Shown here in pieces: positions 11,453-22,462 of a stretch of DNA of 64,000 bases (the first letter of the stretch is position 1; every line of letters begins with the position of its first letter). Under the pieces are notes generated by a model. The model worked only from the letters and a program-made list of their open reading frames with translations. It was not told where the DNA came from and searched no databases. The stretch is from positions 16,926,001 to 16,990,000 of the forward strand of contig CM114272.1 of NCBI GenBank assembly GCA_050084515.1. Direction: 5' to 3'. The stretch is from Blasia pusilla (lineage: Eukaryota; Marchantiophyta; Marchantiopsida; Blasiales). Position numbers and translations under genes: made by a program.

Positions 11453-12900
11453 ATGGAGACTTGGGAGCCAGATATGGGCCCTAAGTTGACAGGAGGAGAG
11501 CGGCGCCGAATACATCAGTTCCTCAGGAGTTATAAGAGCTGCTTTGCGTTTAGCATGGAAGATTTGGGTATGCTGAAGGGACCAGGGATCCGCATTGAGT
11601 TGTCGAGTGATATGCCGATCTTCCGACGACCCTACATGTACAGTGATATGGAGAGGGCTCTGATTAAGAGTAGGAGCCAGGACTTGGTCGGAGCAGGACT
11701 AGTGGAGATGTTGCATGGGGAGTATGCATGTGCCAATGTCTTGCCCGCCAAGAAGGATGTGCATGGCAACTGAACGGATAGGCGGATGTGTGGGGATTAC
11801 CGACCTATCAATCGGCAGACGAAGTCCGATAGGTATGCCATGCCCACCCCTGAGGAGATCTTTGATGCGATTGGTCACGCAAAGGTCTTGATTTGTTGAT
11901 TTATGAGCCGGATACCATCACCGCCTATCGATTGGAGGACAGCGTAAGACGGCATTTTGGGGCATCGATCCTCACAGGAAGGATTGTTTGTACCAGTAGC
12001 GGTTCTTACCATTTGGGTTAAAGAACGCCCCGGCTGAGTTTCAGAGGGTCATGGATAGGATCTTGGCTGGTCTGGATTTTGCTAGGTGTTATATTGATGA
12101 CATCGTAGTCTTTAGCGCCACGGTTGAGGAGCATGAGCAACATCTAGAGGAGGTGTTTTGACGATTGCAATTACATGGGCTGAAGCTACATCCAAGCAAG
12201 TGCAAGTTCTTCTACGACCAGATTGAGTACTTGGGTCATACGATATACCCAGGGGGCCTTGTGTTCAGCAGACGAAGGTAGAGGCTATCTCACGCATTCC
12301 ACGCCCTACAGATGTGAGCCGTGTTCGCACATTCATGGGATTGGCAAACTTCTATCGGCGATACCTCAAGGGATTCAATTCGATTGCGAAGCCGCTAACC
12401 TTGCTGACCAAGGTGGATCACGAGTGGCACTGGGGGGATGAGCAGGAGCAAGCATTTCAGTTGCTCAAGGACAAGTTGACGTCCGCACCCATCTTGAGGA
12501 GACCGATCAGGGGGCGTCCTTTCTAGTTGCACACATATTGGAGCATGTTGGGGCTTGGAGCAGTGCTCGTCCAACATGATGATGAGGGTAGAGAGTTCAT
12601 GGTGGCTTACGCTAGCCGCTCGAACAACGCCGGGCAGAGGCGGCATGGCTCGTATGAGGGTGAGTGCTTGATCATGTGTGGGGTGTCGCGCATTTCAGGT
12701 GTTACTTATTCGGCAACCCTTTACCATCATCATCGATCATCAACCACTCAAGTGGTTGATGGAGTCCGAAAAGCTTACAGAGAAGCTTGCGAGATGGGCT
12801 CTGTTGTTGCAGGAGTATGATTTTCAGGTGGTACATAGACCTAGGATGCTCAACCAGGATGCAGATGGGTTGATTCGTAACCCATGCCCGAGTCAACGAG
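11453..12900 (+). pseudogene. Reverse transcriptase and RNase H, gypsy copy 1 (multiply broken)
   Basis: The RT N-terminus is in 11453-11773 (FRRPYMYSDMERALIKSR, then the AGLVE region). It ends at a stop just before CGDYRPINRQTKSDRYAMP in a neighbouring frame. The catalytic YIDD box is encoded at 12090-12101 (CYIDDIVVF). The connection is in 12314-12526 (VRTFMGLANFYRRYLKGFN, KPLTLLTK). RNase H follows (LGLGAVLVQHDDEGREF, VAYASRSNNAGQRRHGSYEGE) and a tether-like VHRPRMLNQDADGLIRNP near 12830. This gene pattern is Ty3/gypsy. At least five frame changes and stops occur, so no functional enzyme can be made. Confidence 0.85.
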
Positions 12901-13099
12901 ATGCGACTGGAGCTCGATGGCATCGAGAGAGTGATGAGGAGTCGGTGCCAAGATGGCACGCGTCAGCCTATTTAGGCATGTTGGCTATGGAGAGCCAGAG
13001 TGTGGAGACTTCGATGGCGAGGTCTAGTGGAGAGTCCTTGGATCCCGAGGCCAGTGAGGACACGACAAGTGGCCGTGATATTCATGATGATGGAGTAGT

Positions 13100-14509
13100 C
13101 TTGGAGTACCTTCATACTGGCAGCGTTGCGAGCACCGTGGATGTTAGAGAGCAGGATCGGATCCTACAGCGGGCCAGACGGTTCCGTTGGGAGGGGACAC
13201 ATATTTTGAGGGTTTGGGAGGATGGCAGAGTACGCATAGTGCCGCATCCCTCGCAGAGAGCACGACTAGTGCAGCATGCCCACGAGGGTCACTTTGGGGT
13301 GAAGCGGACGTACAGCTTGCTCCAGATTCAATATTGGTGGCGAGGCATGCAGACTGACGTTTAGCAGTTGTTGCCAGTGCATGGTGTGTGATCGGGTCTG
13401 AGCATCGTTCAATGCTGCGACTCCACAGTTGCATCCATTACCGATCATGGGCTTAGGGTATAGATGGAGTTTGGATTTTGCAGGACCTTTGCCCTTGACG
13501 GAGCGTCATAGTCGTTATGTGTTGGTGATGGTCGAGCACTTCTCGAAGTGGATCGAGTTGGTTGCATTTTCGACAAAGCGAGTGAGGGAGTAGCTTATGC
13601 CTTCCTTGACAGAGTCCGAGTCATTATGGCGACCGGCCGAGGTGTTGATGACCAGTGGTACCGAAGTCGCGGGCGAGTTCCAAGCCTTGTGTGATCAGGC
13701 GCTGATCGACCATCGCACGACTTCGCGAGATCATCCCGAGGCGGATGGATTAGCGAAGAGAGTTGTGCAGACGGTGAAGAGGGGTTTACGCAAGTATGGC
13801 TTGCAGAGAGGTCACCTAGGAGATTGGGACCTCCAGTTGCCATGGTTGGCGATGGGATACAGATTCAACAGGCAGGCATCCTTAGCATCTTTTTCACCGT
13901 ACTTGCTACTTTATGGCCGAGAGCCAGATTTACCTGCGGCCATTCGTCGAGATCTTTGGTGAGGTTTCGGACCTTGATGACCCAGATGTATGGGTGCGAG
14001 CATGTTCTCAGAGGGCTGAGTTATTTCGGAGAGTGATGCCCATGGCGTTTGAGAACTTGGCGATTGCACAGCATCGGGATACGTTGAGGTATGCGACTAT
14101 TCGAGGTGGTGGTTATCAACCAACTATTCGGAGGTTTCATCAGGGAGATTATGTCTACTTGCAGCAGACGGCACCGACGACGTTGGATGTGACTGCAGGG
14201 CCCACTATCCTGAGAGTACGTGACATTTTGCCATCGGGTGTTCTCTTGCTGGAGGGATGCGATGGTATGGTATGGAAGGACCATGTGCGTAATTGTGCAC
14301 CATGTGACCTTCCTAACATTGATGGTACAGTAGATCCGAGCTTAGCAATAGTTCCTGCACGCTTGCGTTGTATGTTGTGTGGTTATGTCCGTGGTGCGGC
14401 CACGATGCTAGTCTATGATGGATGTTCGAGAGGATGGCATATGGCATGTTTGACGCCACCTCTCACTAGGGTTCCTCAGGGACAATGGATATGTCCCAGA
14501 TGTACATAG
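13100..14509 (+). pseudogene. Integrase with C-terminal extension, gypsy copy 1
   Basis: The N-terminal zinc-binding region shows HEGHFGVKRTYSLLQIQYWW and then a stop at about 13363. The core is visible as LDFAGPLPLTERHSRYVLVM (first catalytic Asp) near 13470, VLMTSGTEVAGEFQALC near 13645, and HPEADGLAKRVVQTVKRGLRK near 13740. The Asp normally found before the Gly of the second box is missing. The catalytic Glu expected in the DGLxER position is Lys. A further frame (13913-14509) continues with the C-terminal domain (YQPTIRRFHQGDYVYLQQ, a GPTILRV segment) and then a PHD-like finger where chromoviruses carry a chromodomain. Confidence 0.8.
14369..14509 (+). other. PHD-type zinc finger at the integrase C-terminus
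   Basis: The last 47 residues of the integrase frame read as a PHD finger: CMLCGYV, then LVYDGCSRGWHMACL, a spacer with PPLTRVPQGQW, and ICPRC. The spacing, the conserved Trp before the last Cys pair and the His-x2-Cys centre are characteristic. One zinc ligand is altered: the position before DGC is Tyr (TAT) instead of Cys (TGT), a single-base change. PHD fingers usually bind histone H3 tails, so in an integrase it would plausibly guide insertion (inference). Confidence 0.7.
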
Positions 14510-14687
14510 AGTAGGTAGTTCTACATTCCGACTTGTGTTTGTGACATGGATGACAAGAAGGCAACTAACGATGGGGCCACATGAGCACGCGGCCTTCTTG
14601 CTCTTAGCGTCCGAGAGATGTATGTCATGGTAGGTAGGGATAGATGGCTATCTGGAGTTAAAGGGACCTAACCACCAGCTAGCGGGG

Positions 14688-14819
14688 CGATTGGAGATAT
14701 TTTGGTACTTCTTGTCTTGTTGTTTGGATGCCATGAGTTAGCATGTGATCATGCGTGTTTGTGTGTGTGTGTTCGGTGACAGCGATGTATGTTGTGTAGC
14801 GATGTGTATGCGCACGACA
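14688..14819 (+). repeat. Right LTR block of the gypsy family (LTR-B, last part)
   Basis: GATTGGAGATATTTTGG through GTGTATGCGCACGACA matches the end of the inverted unit at 43855-43985. It includes a GT microsatellite near 14758. It ends in CACGACA, the same last seven bases as LTR-A. The first part of the LTR, present at 4692-4990, is missing here. Confidence 0.55.
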
Positions 14820-15121
14820 TCTTCCACCATGAGGGAATTCAAATTCTAACATACATGCTACAAATCCCTAAAATGAAGATTATTCCTCGAGTAAAACGTG
14901 AGAAATCTAGCTCTTAAAAGCCATCTTCTATCATCTTATACCATGAGGAAGAGCCAAAAGAGCCCTCCACTAGATGTAGCTAAGATTGATAACCTACACA
15001 TATGTGTTATTGGGTGATCATTGATTCAATCAATATGTGACCTAACCTAAAATAGATAATAGAAATATTATAGAAATTGTTAATCTTTACACAACGCAAT
15101 TGCAATTCAGATCATTTGAAT

Positions 15122-15161
15122 ATTTGGGAGAAAGTTACGATTGAGTAACTTTCTCCCAAAT
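15122..15161. repeat. Perfect inverted repeat, 17-bp arms, 6-base loop
   Basis: The arms are ATTTGGGAGAAAGTTAC at 15122-15138 and its exact reverse complement at 15145-15161, separated by GATTGA. No U tract follows and no gene lies close by, so no function is assigned. Confidence 0.85.
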
Positions 15162-16477
15162 GACTTCCTATATATCGATATTGTAGAACTCCACTTATCT
15201 ACCAACTATGATATAGCAATATTTTCAAGGAGGATCCCTAATTGCATCATGATTTGTCTCCTTTGTCATGACCATACGGATTATGTCGTAGAGTATGGTG
15301 TGCTGGTAGAGGCCATTCCTTATGTAGGACCGTAGTGGCTTGGTAGAGATACGGTTCCATACATAGGGTTGGGGGTTACTCTCACTTGGGGGTGACTTTC
15401 CCAGTAGGGCCCGCTCTTAGGTTGGAGGATATAAGGTGGCTTGCCCTCAAAGAATAGTCAGTTCTTTGAGTTGAGCCTGTTGCGTTGGGAGTTAGCCTTG
15501 GTAGTGAGTAGAGCTCTTGGCTATGGTGTTTCCGCAAGCTTCGACCTAGATTCTCCCATCGTGGAGTGGGTTTGGCCTCGATTGTATGTGATTGTAAACG
15601 TGTTTTATGACAGTAGGTCTTTCACGGATTTCACTCAAAGAACTGGAGTAGATCGATGGTAGCTTCGATTGTAGATCAGTAGGATCTGGTTAGGGCTGAT
15701 TGTGTACTCAGCCGTGGATGTTCGTGGCTTGTGGCCTATGTTGGAGGTGTGAATCTGATGCGCAGTTGGTTGGGAAAGAAGCGCCTTGCTGAGAGCTTTC
15801 CAACGCGTTGTAGATCGCCGGATTTCGTCAAGGGAGTTGGAAGTTATCAAGCATTGAAGATTCTGGTCGTGTTCGACAGTTTTCTGATGTGGAGAGCTTG
15901 GAGTGCGGAAGCTCTGTTGAAGTTCATCCAGATCGGGTGAGTGTTTCCTATTGCTACTTGTATTGTGATCTCATGTGAAGCTATATGCTTGAGTGCGTGG
16001 AGCGTTGCGGATTTCTGCGTGCATGAAACTTGGCGGAAGCGTTGTCGGATTTGCGGTTCTAGAGGTGTATGGACAGCAAGTTTGTCTGATTTTTAGCTCG
16101 GAGTACGGAGCTTGGTTCTAGCTGAGTTTTTGTGGGGAGATAGCTATGGTGGTCAATTGAATTCTGATCGAAATAGATTTGATTTCGGTCACGTATTTGT
16201 GAAGTAATTTCTGATCGAAATTTCGCGGACTAGCTCAAGGTCTGGCTATGGTGACAAATGGATCGGAGGGGCTGGTTGGTTGGTGACTCGTTCATTTTTG
16301 GAGATGCCTATCCCGTTGGGGGCGCCCTGGTTGGACCTCTCTCCATAGCGAAGCATGGCGAACGGGGCATGTCTCGAGCATTTCTCGGCGTTTGAGGCTT
16401 CGAGGCTTCGAGGCTTCGAGGCAACTCGTGGTAGCTTGGGGCGAGTGGGCGTGAGAGGCGGAGTAAGGAGCAAGGAG

Positions 16478-16501
16478 CAAGCAAGCAAGCTTGCTTGCTT
16501 G
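16478..16501. repeat. 24-bp perfect palindrome of CAAG/CTTG units
   Basis: Three CAAG units meet three CTTG units around a central AAGCTT. The word GGGCGTGAG occurs both upstream (from about 16448) and directly after it (from about 16501). Confidence 0.85.
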
Positions 16502-17199
16502 GGCGTGAGGCAATTTTTGTAGGATTTGGGATTTGAGTTTTGCATAATGGTCACCCATCTTTGGGCTATTCTGCGGGAGGACGCTTAATCGCCGAGTTCT
16601 TAACTATGCCGGTAGGCATCTGTTGCATTGTAGCTCATTTGGTGTTGTTCGGAGATGTGTTAGGCGCTTTATGCATCTCAGGTTTTGGTTGATGTACCTC
16701 TAGCGCATAGTACGGTGTAGCCTCTCCATGCATGTGATATTTTCAGTGTTTGCTGGCGTTCGACTAGCACGTCATCGACCCGGCGGCGGAGTAGCTATTG
16801 TGCGTTAGAATTGTGTGGTGGGTTATGTGGATTCGAGGGCACCACGTTTGGTGGATTGTGTTACCTTGATTTCCATTTGCGATTGGAGGGTTGTCGTTGG
16901 ATTTCTGTGTTTGGATCCCCTCCATCGTGCTTTGCTTGCTTGCGCGCCCATTGTTAGGGTTGACGCTGATTTCGAGTAGTGTTACTCTGTGTGCTACCGG
17001 TAGTGAGGTGGAGGGATGACGAGTAGATTGTGGGAGACTTCTTGTGGTGATGACAAGTTAGGTTGCCTACACCCATAGCTAGTAGAGCTAGAATAGTATA
17101 GCGACATCGCGTCACTTGGTAATTTGGTGGTGGTGCGGCATCGGCGTTGGTCATCACGAGTCGGGTGGTCTGGTTGGGGACCGTGGTGCGGGGATGGTG

Positions 17200-18500
17200 G
17201 TTTCACACGGAGTGGATTTAGGTATCGGCTACCTTTTCCACTTCCGACGGTTGATGAAGAGGAGGACGAGGGTGTTCCAAACACCGAGTCTTCTACGTTG
17301 TTATCGAGTGTTGCAGCTCCATTGATTTGGGACATGGACGGTGGATATGGGGCCATGAAGGGCCCACGACGATACTCGGTTTGCAAAGTGGGTACCATTG
17401 AGTTGGAGGACTTCATGCAGGAGTTTGATACGTGGTGTGATATGCAGATGTTGTGGAACGCCACGTTGTTTACACCCTTCTTGGCTTGGAAGGGGTTGTT
17501 TCAGCACTTGGAAGGACCACCCATGGATGATTACCATGAGTTTAGGAAGGACCATGTTGCTGAGATTGAGGCATGGAGACAATATTGGTCTCCAGGCTAT
17601 GTGTCTATCACCCATGGTGGTATTGGTAGTAGTGCTCCTACTATGCCGGCCCACCGACGTTGAGTGGTGCAGTATGAGCCGGAGTGGGGGTACCAAAGTG
17701 GAGGTACTAGTGGGGGTACTAGTGGAGGTACTAGTGCCCCACCATCGTTTAGCTTGATTGCAGAGTTCTTCAAGAGGTTGAAGAAGAACTATCAAGGAGT
17801 GAAGACGGAGAAGTTGAGGAATCTTGGGACTTTGAGCGAAAGAGGCGGTGAGAGTCTTCGTGAGGCATACATGCGTATGCGACGCTTGATTTCGATTACC
17901 CAGGTGTGACCGAGGATCAGCGATCGATTTTGGTATGGGATCTTGGACAGAGATTTGCGCCGTAGGGTACGTGATGCTACTCTTATGAGTGATGATTCAC
18001 CACATTGACCCATGTGTTTGCTCATCCGAGAAGATTGAGCTTAACATGGTGAAGGAGAGAGTGGTGACATCCGCATTCAAAGAGGGGATACAACTACTAC
18101 TACTCGTGTTCAGCCGCCCATCTCACGATCTCGTAGTAGTAGTGGTGGTGGTAGTAGTAGTGGGAGTCGTGGGGGTACACGCGACCTCGATCAAGTCCTA
18201 GAGGGACATTTGTGCAGAGACCATTGCCTTCATTTGCTGCCCCAAAGAAGCAAGGGCGATCATGTTGGACATGTGGAGGTGATCATGTTAGGAAGTTTTG
18301 TCCCCAAGAGGATGGGAGACGGACTTTGGAGGATGGGCCTCAGTCGGCCCCAACTCAGTGTGATCATTGCGGGAGACTAGGTCATCCACGAGAGCGTTGC
18401 TTTGATCTTCATCCAGAGTTGAGATCAGGCCGTGGCCGTGGCCGTGGTGGAGTAGCTCGAGAGGCCGAGGTGGTAGGGGTGGTAGAGATGGACTAGTGGT
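17200..18500 (+). pseudogene. Gag with two zinc knuckles, gypsy copy 2
   Basis: The frame 17124-17663 contains VGTIELEDFMQEFDTWCD and PPMDDYHEFRKDHVAEIEAW, close relatives of the copy 1 gag, without the frameshift present there. The next piece (17664-17909) holds a GGTS repeat and ESLREAYMRMRRLISITQV. The knuckles CWTCGGDHVRKFC and CDHCGRLGHPRERC lie together in one frame (18212-18496), followed by a short GR-rich tail. Stops at 17663, 17909 and 18496 separate the pieces. This copy gives the better view of the ancestral gag. Confidence 0.75.
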
Positions 18501-19127
18501 TGGAGAGCCTACGGTGGCTACCCCTACCACTACGACAGAGTCGCTATGGTCGCAGGATTGAGCTTGATTGGAGCAGAAGTTGGCTACTATGGCTGGTATC
18601 CAACATAGATCAGGTTCGGGAGCAGGGGCTTCCACCTCTTATGGAGGGGATGATCTCTCTTATATGGCAAGTGCAGCACAGGTTGAGGCATCAGCTGCAG
18701 TTACGAGAGGAGCCACTCGAGCGTCAGAGCCACGTGGTGCTACTGTGGAGTTGGACCCATAGAGGGGTGAGGCTGGGAGGCAGGCTAGGCTTCCCCAGTC
18801 ATTCTTGTTGTCTGAGGTGCTTAGGACTCCATCCATGGTTCCTACGCAGCCTATTGAGCCGACAGTGGGGACTGAGGCATCTACATCGCGTGTAGTAGAC
18901 ACGGATGCAAAGATCAATGCAAGATGTGCGGATGGCAACCGGTGTTGGGATCCCCATTATTTTCGGCCACGAGTCGATGGCTTTAGGAGTTGACTTAGCT
19001 CTTGTATTTCAATTAGCAGCCACGTTGTGTGAACGTGGGGTGTTACTTGCTACACGTGTTGAGGTGGATGAGGGTGTTGCGGTGGAGCGACCCTCTATGT
19101 CAGGAGTAGCATTGAGTACCGTGCTAC

Positions 19128-20175
19128 TTGGCGGCAAAGAAGCGGCGAAGATGGATGCATTACCCGGCCCGGCCAGCCATTGATCGTGAGAGGCTTACAC
19201 CTGGTGTATGTATGTTGGACAACCGGAGTGGGATCTTCCGATTGGTGAGTCCTACAGGTGTGTATAGACCAGATAGAGTCTTGTTAGACTCGGTGCCCAA
19301 CCTTGATGTTGGGAAAGGCGGCATGTATTGGTTTGGGTATTCGGAGGTCGAGCTTGAGCCTTGCCCATTCGATTCAAACATCACTTGGAGGAGCCAATGA
19401 TAGGTCTCAATTCATGACACGGAGAAGTTTTTCATGCAGTTGAGACCAGATCATGCGATTGATAGCTCCCGGTTGGGAGTATCTGCGGTAGTCACATCAC
19501 GCCGAGTCGTATGATGTACTAATTGGAGGAGCGATTGTACCCGATGGGTTTTCGAGATGGATTCTGGGTCGAGACAACGTCTTATAAACCAGGTTGGCGT
19601 CCGGGATGGACGTATGAGCCAAGTTCTGTGAGATTTATTTCGGGGCTCGACCAGGAGGGTCTTCCCAACAAAGTGTTAGCATCGTGGTTGGTTTTAGTGG
19701 AGTAGTCACTTGGCCAGGGAGACTTTTTGGAGGGTAATGTTTTCGCTATGGATTCTCTGCATGCATGAGGAGGTAGAGGAGGTCCCTATTTTTGCAGCAG
19801 TGGAATCCTCATCGTTGGATGTGCCACTTTGGAGTTCAGGCGGTGCACTACGGTAGGAGGCTGATCGCCTAGTGCAGGAGGCTTGGTGTGAGACTGTTAT
19901 ACCTCACGAGGAAGAGGAGGCCCCACGGCGGACTCCTACTTCTGGCCCAGTTGGGTTATCCCCTTTGGATACTACACCCATTATATGGTAGTATCAGCCG
20001 GAGGGCATTTGTGTGTTAGATCTCTTTGGTGGGATTAGCACCGGTTTGGCGGCGATGTTGCAGGCCGGTATTCTGTCTTGGAGATACGTGTATGTGGAGC
20101 GAGATGAGACGGCCCAGAGAGTCTCATCCCGACATATTGGTCAGTTGATGCGGAGATATCCTAAGTTGTTGCCGC
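19128..20175 (+). pseudogene. Protease and start of methyltransferase-like domain, gypsy copy 2
   Basis: The protease region reads GIFRLVSPTG and PDRVLLDS, after which the frame slips, so the active-site Gly-Ala of copy 1 (DSGA) is lost here. From 20013 the frame reads MLDLFGGISTGLAAMLQAGI and then YVYVERDETAQRVSSRH, a cleaner form of methyltransferase motif I and the following acidic strand than in copy 1. The sequence breaks at 20175 where LTR-A starts. Stops between the parts show the copy is dead. Confidence 0.7.
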
Positions 20176-21026
20176 TGTCGTGTCGAGAATCTTTCTTCGA
20201 GCAAGGGCGGGCCTTCTAGTTGCAGTAGATACGGTCGATGCAAGGTGAACTCTCTAATAAGTTCTCCTTTTTCAATACAAAATTATGATGTACACTCTCC
20301 ATTCTCTCACGACAGGTATCACAAATGGAAGTGCCGAGGCGATCACTTCTTCGTAACATCAGACCCCAAAATTCCTAACTATAAAATCCCTATAAACTAT
20401 TTTACGTTTGTACACGAGGAAGATAGCACAACTAGTGTTAAACTCTACTTGACCAGGCCTATTGACATCCATGGATCGCTATATAAGGACATACAAAGTA
20501 CAATCCCATGTCCTTCCATATATGACGATAGGAAGAATCACCGGAGTTGGAGATTGCATGACCTGATTCATGAACGCCTCCCCAAAGTGATAAACTAAAT
20601 AGCGAGTGAACCAGTGCCTATCTACAAAGAGTACCTTGACATGGTAAGGATTGAGGAAAGGAAAGTTGGGCATAACTCGTGCTCCACCCCTATCCATGCT
20701 TGACAGGCATTCTCTACTCTCCTCAAGAATGGGTTTTGGCGGAGTTATTCTCCCAAGAGGGGTAATCCACTCTCATTGGGAAAGTAACAAGCCAAAACAT
20801 CCGCTATTTTAGTATGACTAAACTCCTCTACGGTGACAAACCTCTCATCCCCCCCACACACACACACTACACTCTAGAAACCTCTCGAAGAATAGACCAT
20901 GATCAAGTTACTCTCCCAAGAGGGGTGATCCACTCTCATTGGAAGAGCAAGCAATCCCAAAGCCATACACTCAAGAGAGACAAGAGAGACTCAAGATGTG
21001 GAATAGAAGGTGATGAACCCTTGAAG
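20176..21026 (+). mobile_element. Truncated LTR-A copy (851 bp)
   Basis: It starts TGTCGTGTCGAGAA and follows the complete copy at 5679 closely as far as ATGAACCCTTGAAG, after which similarity ends. The missing right third indicates a later deletion or an insertion at 21027. It interrupts gypsy copy 2. Confidence 0.75.
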
Positions 21027-21429
21027 ATGATGTTGTATTGCTTAGCAATGGTACTAAGCTGAAAAAGACTCTAAAAAAACTTCTGATGAACAAGATTTAA
21101 TGAAGGATATCATATCGATATAATTAAAAGAGGATGGGGCTTGAAGACTCCTTCCTCTAGTATCGACACGTATCCATTTTAGGCTCTTTTGGTGCTGACA
21201 CATGTAATGTAAGCACCCGAAGAAACTTAAGAAGTCTTGAGTTAAGTATTAAGATGTCTTTCATTCGTGCATAGCGCAGATAGTATGCTAGTAGATTATT
21301 ATTGGAGAGTGCTTTTTCATTTTGCAAACTCCTCTCCTCTATACACTTGGCCTTTTTAGCCAATGGGATCGATCGCTTCTTTTCTAACCCAATAAGATCA
21401 CTTGATATCAATTTAAACTGACATTAGAG
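21027..21429. other. Spacer; no gene
   Basis: This is AT-rich DNA without a coding frame of note. It includes TTGGAGAGTGCTTTTTCATT near 21303; close relatives of this word occur at about 38539 and 38644, so it belongs to a dispersed repeat. Confidence 0.35.
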
Positions 21430-22015
21430 AATTGTGATAATGGTAAAAATATCTACTTCCATATTATCAATGTCATACTAGATCATTTCGATGACTTCAT
21501 GCTATATCAACAAGTGCTTTCTGACAAAATGATATTGAATATCAATATGCTTTGTTATATCACTTGATCTACCATACTCTATCAATGCAATTGCATCCTT
21601 ATTGTCACAATATACAACAATTTGATCTTGTTGATGTTCTAAATCAGCGAGAAAATTCCTCAACCAACTATTTCGGTGCTTGCTCTAGCAAAACCATATA
21701 CCAAGTTTTGTAGTTGATAAGACGACTGAATTTTTCTTCTTACTTGCCCAGCTAATGGCTCCATGACCCAAAAAGAAACAATTAAAATCCATAAGTTTAT
21801 CTTCTCCCATCAAGGTTTCCTCCCCAATTACCATTAGAGAAACCAAACAATCTTCCATCGTCCGAAGATTTCTGATACTTTATGACAATGGATAGTATAT
21901 CTTTTAAGTATTGTAAAATTATCTTGATTCAATTCAAGATCTAATGTTCGGGATTAGCCATGTAACATCATACAACACCAACTGCAAAAGATATATCAAG
22001 CATAATATAAAACAT
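21430..22015 (-). pseudogene. Ty1/copia reverse transcriptase end and RNase H (decayed)
   Basis: Read on the minus strand from about 22015, the translation across frames gives DISFAVGVV and CYMANPE, then ILQYLKDI, FGFSNGNWGGNLDGRR, and near the end H-D-Q-F-style residues followed by an HIDIQYHF-like block. This is the order of the conserved copia RT tail and RNase H (RPDI, KRILRYLKGT, GYSDADWAGD, SKHIDIRYHF). There are many stops and it is a fossil. The remainder of the element is not seen. Confidence 0.55.
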
Positions 22016-22136
22016 AGCCCACATTAAATTTCTTACTCAAAAGATTTAAAACGTATGATTGATTCCTAAGGATTGACTAAAGATAACTATATTTATCACG
22101 AGAACAAACTTATTGGTTGTAGTCACTAAGTGGGAG

Positions 22137-22403
22137 TGTTAGAAGGTTATCACCGAAATGCTAAAAGTAGTGACAAGAAGAAGTCAAGTTCAATTCATGT
22201 TAGTGAATGTATACTTAGGATCAAGAGGATAGAATTAGAAGGCATTTGCAATGTCTCTCTATATTTGTAGTCAAGTAGATTGTTTAGGGAATATAACTAA
22301 CGAGGAGTGATATGCTTGACGTTCACTCATCTCATGTTTGAAATTCATCTCTCTTGCTTCTCACCTTATTTTTGTGATTTGTGAGTCCTTAGTTTTTCCA
22401 ACA
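22137..22403 (+). repeat. Possible copia LTR
   Basis: A polypurine-like AAGTGGGAG immediately precedes TGTTAGAAGG, the usual junction of a copia 3' LTR. A matching end, TTTTTCCAACA, occurs 267 bp later (TGTTag...CAACA). Its implied orientation is opposite to the copia coding remnant next to it, so the two may come from different elements. No second copy in the window confirms it. Confidence 0.4.
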
Positions 22404-22462
22404 GAGATGAACTAAGGTTCCAACCAATATGAATGCATATGCAGATTTATGTTGTCACATGT

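Larger units (their letters stand above)
4692..14819 (+). mobile_element. Ty3/gypsy LTR retrotransposon, copy 1, with methyltransferase and PHD domains (decayed)
   Basis: Coding remnants run in one direction: gag, two CCHC zinc knuckles, aspartic protease, C5-cytosine methyltransferase-like domain, reverse transcriptase, RNase H, integrase and PHD finger. RT-RNase H-integrase order is that of Ty3/gypsy. Related blocks flank the coding region at 4692-4990 and 14688-14819. A third, inverted copy at 43855-44236 joins both blocks in one unit, so I take them as parts of this family's LTR. The right end stops at CACGACA (14819). A separate LTR-A unit (5679-6953) is inserted in the leader. Many stops and frameshifts make this copy non-functional. 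The left boundary is approximate and no target-site duplication was found. Confidence 0.75.
14820..17099. other. Region between the two gypsy copies; no supported gene
   Basis: 14820-15350 is AT-rich and holds a perfect 17-bp-arm hairpin at 15122-15161. From 15350 the DNA becomes GC-richer and resembles in texture the leader of copy 1, for example GCGGAAGC words near 15907 and 16034. It is probably the leader of copy 2. Near 16390-16422 the word TTCGAGGC is repeated in tandem, and at 16478-16501 lies a 24-bp perfect palindrome. Short frames near 15731-15940 and 16994-17464 show no domain. Confidence 0.35.
17100..20175 (+). mobile_element. Ty3/gypsy LTR retrotransposon, copy 2, 3'-truncated
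   Basis: This copy has the same order as copy 1: gag, two CCHC knuckles, protease, methyltransferase motif I. Homology stops abruptly at 20175, where LTR-A begins inside the methyltransferase sequence. RT, integrase and PHD are absent. The two copies differ at many positions yet share the protease-methyltransferase arrangement, so the domain belongs to the family and is not an accident of one copy. Its left end is approximate. Confidence 0.75.
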
